DNA of 5,473 bases. It comes from CAVZLD01 sp964522605. GTDB taxonomy: Bacteria > Planctomycetota > Planctomycetia > Pirellulales > Pirellulaceae. The stretch is from contig CAZFWV010000430.1 in the NCBI GenBank assembly GCA_964522605.1, positions 1-5,473 of the forward strand, written 5' to 3'. The position numbers and the translations under genes were made by a program. This document shows, piece after piece, positions 1 through 5,473 of the stretch. Below the pieces are notes generated by a model. That model had not been told where the DNA came from, did not search any database, and worked only from the letters and a program-made list of their open reading frames with translations. How positions within the stretch are numbered: the stretch's first letter is position 1; every line of letters starts with the position of its first letter.

Positions 1-1
1 A

Positions 2-91
2 TTTCAAAACCGTTTTTGGGAGGGCGAGGCTGACCTGTTGAAGATGTTTTCGACTTTTCAACAGGCCAGGGCGAGGCTCTCGGTTTTGAAA
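2..91. repeat. Nested inverted repeat with an internal direct repeat
   Basis: Two perfect inverted pairs are nested. The outer pair is TTTCAAAACCG at 2-12 with CGGTTTTGAAA at 81-91 (11 bp). The inner pair is CCTGTTGAA at 34-42 with TTCAACAGG at 57-65 (9 bp). The sequence AGGGCGAGGCT occurs in the same orientation on both sides, at 21-31 and 68-78, within what would be the internal loop of the folded structure. The element can therefore be read as two related units, each running TTTCAA - AGGGCGAGGCT - TTGAA. I remember GGGCGAGGCT-type repeats from planctomycete intergenic regions, but could not check this. It may be a dispersed intergenic element, a cruciform, or the 3' end signal of an upstream gene. 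There is no clean U-tract, so I do not call it a terminator. The start of the element may lie close to, or beyond, the window edge. Confidence 0.75.
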
Positions 92-147
92 CCGCCTCGA
101 ATCAGAAACACGTCCGCTCGTGCTGTTTCCTCGATGATCTCATTGTC

Positions 148-151
148 GGAG
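148..151 (+). promoter_or_regulatory. Shine-Dalgarno site of the large gene
   Basis: GGAG lies 7 bases before the ATG at 159. In the same frame a TGA stands at 135-137, and no ATG, GTG or TTG codon lies between it and 159. This ATG is therefore the first possible start in the frame, and together with the ribosome site it fixes the N-terminus. No convincing -35/-10 promoter pair is visible upstream. Confidence 0.65.
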
Positions 152-158
152 CGGGCGG

Positions 159-3100
159 ATGACCGATCACAGAAACCAGTCGGGCAAGGATTCTGCCTCC
201 AAGCACCCCAGTTGGCGGGGAAAGTCCAGCCCGGGCACGTCGTGGGGCTGGCGCGACCTGTCGGACGCCACCGGTGAACCCATTTCGTGGGGACGGAAAC
301 TGGCCTTCTTCTTGCTCGGGCTGGTGATCCTGGTGGGATGTTTGGTGTTTGTCTTATTGCGGACCCCACAAGCGTCTCCCTTCTGCGCCATTTCGATTAC
401 GCGGTACGCGAGCCCGCTTCCCCCAAATCGTTTCGCTCAGGAGGATCTTGATCGCTTCCGACAAGCGTTTGCTGACCGCGACATCCGTTTTGAGTCGCCC
501 AACGTCGAGGGGCTGAAGAAGGCCGAGTTTCTGCGAGCGTTACAAAACTGGCTATCCCGAGTCGAACCGGGTGGTCCCGATCGCGGCTGGTTGATGGGCC
601 GGGATCGCGGCACGGTGATGATTTACGTGAGCGGACATGGCGCGGTTGACGGAACGGGCCACCCCTGCCTGATCTTACGTGGCCAGGACGCGCTCGACTC
701 GTCACAATGGTTGCCGATTCGCGAGCTGCTGAGCGTGGTTTCGAATGAACCGCGACTGCAGAACGCAACCAAACTCCTGCTGCTCGATGCCAATCGAATC
801 CGCGAAGATTGGCAATTTGGGGTTCTGCAGAACGCTTTTGCCGATTCCATCGTACGCGTGGTGGAAGAAGCCCAGACCGCGGATCCGAATCTGTTTGTCA
901 TGAACTCGACGTCTGGCGTCGAGTCCGGACTCGCATTACCAGAGCTTGGAGCGTCGCTGTTCGGCTTGGCTGTGGCGGAAGGACTCGACGGAGCCGCGGC
1001 CTCCGGTTGGTCGAAACGGGTCTCGTTGGGCGCGTTGGAGTCCTACGTACAGCGTCGCGTTGCGCAACTGGCTCGTGAGCTCCGCGTGACAACCCAATCT
1101 CCCCAGCTCATTTCTCGACAGCCGAACACTCACAACATCATGCTGGCATTTGCCCAGGGAAATGCGGCCCCTGTGCTGTCGTCAGGAAATGTGCAGATTC
1201 TGCAGGCGCGACACCAGATCCTGAACGATTTATGGACACAACATCGCAACGCCAAACAGAACAGTGCCCACCTGGCTCATCCGTTAGTGTGGGCACAGCT
1301 GAATCACCACTTGACGCATCTTGAGCAGATTCTTGCCGCGGGGACGGCGTATGACTTTGATCGCGAAAGTCGCACGGTCCTTGATCTACTCCAGCGTCTG
1401 CCAAAAGCCGGATTGGAATTGAGGCTGTCGTGCGGCTCATTGCCACTAATGGAACGGTTTGCGCCTCTCTCGAAACAGGAGTATGTCCAGGCGGAACAAG
1501 CTCTGCAGGAACTCTTGCAGCAGGCCCCGGTGGCTGCCACCGAGTCCTCATCTTCTGAAGCGTTGGATGTCGCACCGGAGTCCTCCACACCGCAACCAGA
1601 ATCTCTCGAATCGCAAGCCGAACCTGCCGCGAAGGATGTAGCGACAGATCCACCGGGAGAGGAAGCGAAATACGGCGGGCGAGCGGCGGCATCTGCCGCT
1701 TGGAGGTGGCTTACGAACCCCGACTCTTCGGTCGATCGAACGGCAGTGCAGGAACTGATCACGCTGATTGCCAACGCGCCGGGCGCGACCGATGCCACGA
1801 GCGCTCAGTTGATCCCCGAAGTTCACCTGCTGAAGATCCTCGACAACCAAGTCCCCTGGGATGCGGTTTCTCAACGCGAGATTTCGGAGACGCTGCGTGC
1901 CTACGAGCGGACTTCAGAAATTGACGCGCTGGCCAGTCAAGTTGAGGTGAGTGATTTCGCGTCCCCCGTCGAATGTGATGTTCGAGCTCTGTACTGGATC
2001 GCAAACGGACTTCGTCAAGCCGAAACACAGATGCGCCGAGCGTTGGACGAACTCATCCTGGGCGGGATGGTGGCACAAACCGATGCGCGGTCCAAACTGA
2101 TCGACACCAGCGAGAATGGGCTTATTCAACGCCTTGCAGACGCACAGGAGAAGCTGACGGCAGCCTGGACAATTCGCGACCGAGTCTGGTTCGAACTCCC
2201 CGAACTGGGAGAACGACTGGTCAACGATCAACCTTCATCCGAGGTCATGCAGCGGCTCTTGGAACTGATCCAACTTAACCATATGCTTGGCCAGACCCTG
2301 GACGAAGTTCCAGCAGACGTTGCACTCGCCGATTCGGCGAACACGGAACTATTCCAGCAGGCAGCACGCGTGGATCAGTTGTTCCGCGAGCTGAAGGGAC
2401 GCTTCGGACAGATCAGTGGACGCGATGAAGACCTTCTCGATCTGACCAAGCTGGATGCAAGCCATCTGCGGAGCGTGGAGGAATTGCTGGCGACGTCTCT
2501 GCTGGAAGATCAGAGGGAACAGCTTCGCGGAGCCTATGTCGCGAAACTCACGGATTTGGCGGAACAAGTCCGCTCAATTCGCCCAGTCGATCCCAGCGAC
2601 GCGTCGAAGGTCCCAATCGTCGGTCCTCAAGCGACTGATTACTTGGACGCTGTATTCAGCACGCCTTCGACAAAACATCCGGCCATGGAATTGCTTGACG
2701 TTTCAAAGCTGCCTGAACGATTTGATGGGATTCGGCAATCGCCGAGTGATGCACTGGCTGGCCCCGTAGGCGATAGCACCGAACAGCGGCTTCAATGGCT
2801 CGCGCTGGCCGGCGAAGAAGTACGACAACGACTCGCCCGACTGGATGAGCTGCAAACGAAGCTGTTGAGCTTGTCACAGCGTGAACTCGCACAGCGAGCT
2901 CTGCCTGTGTCGCAGGCGCGTCAGGGACTGAGTGCTGCGGATCGCCTGCGGCGTGCCGCAGCCGGACTTTCCTGCGAGAATGAACTCGGAGAGGATCCAT
3001 GTGCGCTCCTGAGACAATTGGATACGGCGCACCTGTTGCTGTGGCATGCGGAGAAAAGCCTGGATGATTTTTGGGGGCCGGAAGTGCCCACACGAGAGAA

Positions 3101-5342
3101 CCTCGCGGATGAGTTCTTCTTCGCTCATCTCGCCAAGCATTACCTCTCGCAGTTGGATGCTCCGGGCTTCCGCTCCATCCGAAACGCAGGGCTCACACCG
3201 ACCGGACATCTCGCGACTTTGAATGATCAATGCACTCGCTACGTCGATGCAGCGATCGATTGGCCCGATCCAATCGTCGGTAGCCTTTACGTGGGGGATG
3301 AGGAGAAAACCGCTCACCCGTCCGTCGCAGTCGCTCCGTTGAACATTTCAGATTCCGAACGAACCGGCTTCGTGTCGGGGCACGCCGCTGTTTTCCTGCA
3401 GCGGGACGACAACGTGGCGGACGCCAGTGATGATCTCGAGACGATGATGGATGTTCGTCGCGCGTGCGACCTGTCTGCGGAAGCAGAGCAGCAGGAAGCG
3501 CAGTCGTTTTCCCTGGATGTCGATCAAGCTTTGGAGGAATCCCCGGACGCTGAAGTCGGCTTTTCCGCCGTGTGCTTTTTTCGAGGGCATCGGCGACAGC
3601 ACCCGTTCGCCGTGTCACGGTATCAGGGAACCACGGTTGTTCACAACCGGCCAAGATACGATGCGCCAAGCATCCTGGTGAAAAGTGATCAGAAGCAGAT
3701 CGGCCTGGTTCTCTTCGTGCTGGATTGTTCAGGTAGCATGGACTATCGGCATCTGGCAGAAGGGCCGCTACAGACACGGCTTGAAATCGCGAAAAGTTCG
3801 TTCCGCAAAGTGATGCAGAGCCTGGATCGTTCGTATCATCGCGTCGGCCTGATCGTCTACGGGCATTCCGCACGTTACGACCAAAGCGGAAAAGTACAAC
3901 GCCGAAGCTGGGAAACACGAAATGTCATGCCCTATGAGAATTGGGAGCTGATCTGGGATTTCGGCGATGTGCTGCGCAGTGTCGACGACGAACGGAAACT
4001 GGACCGCCTCCAGCCCTATGGCCAGACACCTCTGTATGAAGCAATTCATGAAGGAATTCGCCTGCTGAACAACTACCGCACGCGCGCTGGCCAGCCGATT
4101 GTGGCCACGCGGGATTTGGTGGTGCTGACCGATGGCGGCCAGTACAACCCTCAGGTGAAAAGATTAACCACTCCGCGCCAAGTCATCGATTTGCAGAAAC
4201 AAGGGAGTGTCCGTGTGCACATCGTGGGCTTTACATCCGAGCCCGACTTTCAACACGAAGACTACAGAAAGCGCGTTGGCGATGCGTATTATCAGGCACA
4301 GTTGAGGAAATGGCAGGAGGAAAAGGAACGCTGGCAAGCAAACAAAGGGGAACTGCAGAAGATCGATACCGATGGAGAGATTGTGGAAGTCGCATCGCCA
4401 GAACGACTCGCGGATCAACTGATGGATGCCGTCGGACGCGATCAGTATTTTGTCCAGAAGAGTGAGGATCGACGGCCGGATCGTTCCCAGTGGCTCTATT
4501 TGGGAAATGAGTATCGCGATCCTGATTTTCAAGGTCCGGCGTCTTATGTCGTCGAGGTCGTCAACAGCGCGGGTCAAACACAAGCGGCGTCGACGATGCG
4601 ACTCGAAGGCGGCGAACGGATCGAAGTCCAGCTGGATCGCCTCGCCTCGCCTCCGCAACTGAAACATCAGCGATACGTGCGGGACCTGAAGCAAAACCTG
4701 GTCCAGGAAAATGTTCGAGGCTATTACATCGGTCCATTAGCAACCAAGCAGACCGCCCCCGAGGTGTTCACGATCCGGATCTCAATTCAGAATCAGCAGC
4801 CCGATCAGTTCAGTCCCCGTCCAAGTCAGATCTGGGCCGAGGTCCGACCGGATACCGGTGAGCAAAAGCCAATCTACTACTTTCAGGACGTCAGCTTCGA
4901 GAATGATCGCCCCGTGCCGGTAATTCAGCTCCCGCTCCAGGACTACGTCGCAAAAAGCGCCGAAGTCCAACTCTGGTTTCGCTTCGATCCGGTCGACACG
5001 ACGGAGGATTCGCTGGCAGGACCAACCGACCAGCCCGCCACGTTTCGCTATCAAAACGCCGAACTTCAGGTCAAGCCGCTCGATGCGCATACCGTGTTGG
5101 TCACGGAAAAGCACGACGCCGAGTCAGAGGACTTTCCTCTACGGCTCAACTTGGGTCGGCCGGCGAAAGTGATCCGTCGGATGTATAACGTGGAGGGAGG
5201 ATGGGTGCGCCACCGTTTTGAATTCGGGGACGAAACCCAGCTGGCACCCGCCGACTTGGTTCCCCGCGTGGGACCGAATCCCATCCGGGCCGACAACGAG
5301 GCCCGTTGGATTGCCGTGGATCCCATTCATTTGACGTGGTGA
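159..5342 (+). CDS. Membrane-anchored caspase-like (probably inactive) and VWA domain protein
   Basis: This 1727-residue protein probably acts as a scaffold or receptor on the outer side of the cytoplasmic membrane; its partners are unknown. Residues 1-47 are a polar tail ending in GRK. Residues 48-67 form one hydrophobic segment (LAFFLLGLVILVGCLVFVLL), followed by few charges, which suggests an N-in signal anchor. Residues 75-325 resemble caspase-like C14 peptidases: MIYVSGHG with H160, the strand KLLLLD ending at D210, then MNSTSG, PELGASLFG and the SLGALESYVQRRV helix ending in a TTQSPQL motif. The expected catalytic cysteine is N212. Residues 340-1035 are mostly predicted helix, with an acidic Pro/Ser-rich linker at 457-504. 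Residues 1036-1177 appear strand-rich. Residues 1178-1430 are a VWA domain with metal-site residues D1189, S1191, S1193 (DCSGS), T1290 and D1325 (LTDGG). Residues 1440-1727 look strand-rich, possibly Ig-like. The reading frame is intact, with no frameshift. The domain calls rest on motif reading, not a profile search. I recognise the architecture as planctomycete-like but know no gene name. Confidence 0.93.
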   Translation: MTDHRNQSGKDSASKHPSWRGKSSPGTSWGWRDLSDATGEPISWGRKLAFFLLGLVILVGCLVFVLLRTPQASPFCAISITRYASPLPPNRFAQEDLDRFRQAFADRDIRFESPNVEGLKKAEFLRALQNWLSRVEPGGPDRGWLMGRDRGTVMIYVSGHGAVDGTGHPCLILRGQDALDSSQWLPIRELLSVVSNEPRLQNATKLLLLDANRIREDWQFGVLQNAFADSIVRVVEEAQTADPNLFVMNSTSGVESGLALPELGASLFGLAVAEGLDGAAASGWSKRVSLGALESYVQRRVAQLARELRVTTQSPQLISRQPNTHNIMLAFAQGNAAPVLSSGNVQILQARHQILNDLWTQHRNAKQNSAHLAHPLVWAQLNHHLTHLEQILAAGTAYDFDRESRTVLDLLQRLPKAGLELRLSCGSLPLMERFAPLSKQEYVQAEQALQELLQQAPVAATESSSSEALDVAPESSTPQPESLESQAEPAAKDVATDPPGEEAKYGGRAAASAAWRWLTNPDSSVDRTAVQELITLIANAPGATDATSAQLIPEVHLLKILDNQVPWDAVSQREISETLRAYERTSEIDALASQVEVSDFASPVECDVRALYWIANGLRQAETQMRRALDELILGGMVAQTDARSKLIDTSENGLIQRLADAQEKLTAAWTIRDRVWFELPELGERLVNDQPSSEVMQRLLELIQLNHMLGQTLDEVPADVALADSANTELFQQAARVDQLFRELKGRFGQISGRDEDLLDLTKLDASHLRSVEELLATSLLEDQREQLRGAYVAKLTDLAEQVRSIRPVDPSDASKVPIVGPQATDYLDAVFSTPSTKHPAMELLDVSKLPERFDGIRQSPSDALAGPVGDSTEQRLQWLALAGEEVRQRLARLDELQTKLLSLSQRELAQRALPVSQARQGLSAADRLRRAAAGLSCENELGEDPCALLRQLDTAHLLLWHAEKSLDDFWGPEVPTRENLADEFFFAHLAKHYLSQLDAPGFRSIRNAGLTPTGHLATLNDQCTRYVDAAIDWPDPIVGSLYVGDEEKTAHPSVAVAPLNISDSERTGFVSGHAAVFLQRDDNVADASDDLETMMDVRRACDLSAEAEQQEAQSFSLDVDQALEESPDAEVGFSAVCFFRGHRRQHPFAVSRYQGTTVVHNRPRYDAPSILVKSDQKQIGLVLFVLDCSGSMDYRHLAEGPLQTRLEIAKSSFRKVMQSLDRSYHRVGLIVYGHSARYDQSGKVQRRSWETRNVMPYENWELIWDFGDVLRSVDDERKLDRLQPYGQTPLYEAIHEGIRLLNNYRTRAGQPIVATRDLVVLTDGGQYNPQVKRLTTPRQVIDLQKQGSVRVHIVGFTSEPDFQHEDYRKRVGDAYYQAQLRKWQEEKERWQANKGELQKIDTDGEIVEVASPERLADQLMDAVGRDQYFVQKSEDRRPDRSQWLYLGNEYRDPDFQGPASYVVEVVNSAGQTQAASTMRLEGGERIEVQLDRLASPPQLKHQRYVRDLKQNLVQENVRGYYIGPLATKQTAPEVFTIRISIQNQQPDQFSPRPSQIWAEVRPDTGEQKPIYYFQDVSFENDRPVPVIQLPLQDYVAKSAEVQLWFRFDPVDTTEDSLAGPTDQPATFRYQNAELQVKPLDAHTVLVTEKHDAESEDFPLRLNLGRPAKVIRRMYNVEGGWVRHRFEFGDETQLAPADLVPRVGPNPIRADNEARWIAVDPIHLTW

Positions 5343-5346
5343 GCGC

Positions 5347-5380
5347 AGGCTGGAGGCTGCAGGCTGCAGGCTGCAGGAGG
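5347..5380. repeat. Tandem AGGCTGS heptamers
   Basis: Four consecutive 7-base units follow the stop codon: AGGCTGG at 5347-5353, then AGGCTGC at 5354-5360, 5361-5367 and 5368-5374, closed by AGGAGG at 5375-5380. They start 4 bases after the TGA. Similar (G)AGGCTG runs occur, to my memory, in planctomycete intergenic DNA. Heptamers of this kind are prone to slippage, so copy number may vary between strains. Confidence 0.85.
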
Positions 5381-5396
5381 AATTCAGAATCGGAAA

Positions 5397-5424
5397 CCTC
5401 CCGTCTCCAGCCTCCCGTCTCCAG
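5397..5424. repeat. Two perfect tandem copies of a 14-base unit
   Basis: CCTCCCGTCTCCAG occurs at 5397-5410 and again, unchanged, at 5411-5424. On the minus strand it contains CTGGAG followed by GGGAGG, which mirrors the composition of the heptamer array on the plus strand. CTCCAGCC (5419-5426, also 5405-5412) is the exact complement of GGCTGGAG at 5348-5355, so the two arrays face each other and could pair in the transcript. No poly-U follows, so a rho-independent terminator is not supported. Confidence 0.8.
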
Positions 5425-5432
5425 CCCGACCC

Positions 5433-5437
5433 GAGGA
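5433..5437 (+). promoter_or_regulatory. Shine-Dalgarno site of the downstream gene
   Basis: GAGGA ends 6 bases before the ATG at 5444, a normal spacing. It favours 5444 over the ATG at 5449, which lies in another frame and is farther from the site. Confidence 0.5.
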
Positions 5438-5443
5438 CAGGCC

Positions 5444-5473
5444 ATGCGATGGGTTACGTTTCGAGTACGAGTA
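5444..5473 (+). CDS. Start of a downstream gene, cut by the window edge
   Basis: Ten codons are visible, reading MRWVTFRVRV, with no stop before the window ends. The call rests on the ATG, the GAGGA ribosome site at a suitable distance, and the position 101 bases after the end of the large gene on the same strand. The product cannot be identified from ten residues. The short gap without an obvious terminator allows cotranscription with the large gene, although the repeat arrays in between could form a structure that reduces read-through. Confidence 0.5.
   Translation, partial: MRWVTFRVRV

Noticed and set aside
2..91. Rho-independent terminator or CRISPR array
   Set aside because: The stems are interrupted by a large internal loop, no U-tract follows the outer arm, and there are only two repeat copies with no regular spacers.
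86..114. TTGAAA at 86-91 as a -35 promoter box
   Set aside because: The bases 17 downstream (CACGTC) do not resemble a -10 box, and the TTGAAA is part of the inverted repeat arm.
38..277. Plus-strand open frame of 79 codons overlapping the start of the large gene (the frame is open from base 2)
   Set aside because: It overlaps the large gene by 119 bases in another frame, runs through the nested inverted repeat, lacks a good ribosome site and encodes a low-information Arg/Ser-rich peptide.
1138..1692. Minus-strand open frame of 184 codons
   Set aside because: It is antisense to the helical region and linker of the large gene, shows no recognisable domain, and has a composition expected of a shadow frame.
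2946..2961. Perfect 7-bp inverted repeat (CTGCGGC/GCCGCAG) inside the large gene
   Set aside because: It codes for an Arg/Ala run with GC-rich codons, which readily gives such a stem by chance. There is no U-tract and no sign of regulation.
3375..3383. Second SGH motif (residues 1073-1075, FVSGHAAVF) as another caspase-like active site
   Set aside because: The surrounding sequence lacks the preceding strand pattern, no D-A-C-type strand follows at the right distance, and the region appears to be part of the strand-rich segment before the VWA domain.
3193..3918. Minus-strand open frame of 241 codons, the longest antisense frame
   Set aside because: It lies wholly inside the large gene. Its Arg/Pro/Ser-rich translation is typical of the antisense of GC-rich coding DNA, and the plus-strand frame there holds the VWA metal-site motif.
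5375..5380. AGGAGG as a ribosome binding site
   Set aside because: It matches the consensus perfectly, but no ATG, GTG or TTG start lies within a usable distance. It is the end of the heptamer array.

Overview
The window looks like part of a Planctomycetota chromosome. I infer this from the moderately GC-rich coding sequence, the giant single-pass membrane protein with caspase-like and von Willebrand factor A (VWA) modules, and short strand-asymmetric GC-rich intergenic repeats of a kind I remember from planctomycete genomes. No taxonomic marker gene is present, so this is an inference.

Layout: positions 1-158 are intergenic and hold a nested inverted repeat (2-91) followed by a Shine-Dalgarno site. 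Positions 159-5342 are one uninterrupted gene for a protein of 1727 residues (about 190 kDa). Positions 5343-5443 are a 101-base gap built from two short tandem arrays facing each other. At 5444 a second gene probably starts with its own Shine-Dalgarno site and runs off the window after ten codons.

The large protein reads, in order: a short cytoplasmic tail, one transmembrane segment (residues 48-67), a caspase-like fold (about 75-325), a helical region split by an acidic linker (457-504), a short strand-rich region, a VWA domain with an intact metal site (about 1178-1430), and a strand-rich C-terminal part (about 1440-1727). The caspase-like domain keeps its histidine motif (SGHG, H160), but asparagine (N212) occupies the position where the catalytic cysteine is expected. 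The best reading is a membrane-anchored pseudo-protease fused to a functional metal-dependent adhesion module, probably a scaffold or receptor on the outer face of the cytoplasmic membrane. Its partners are not visible in this window. The downstream gene may be cotranscribed, but its identity cannot be read.
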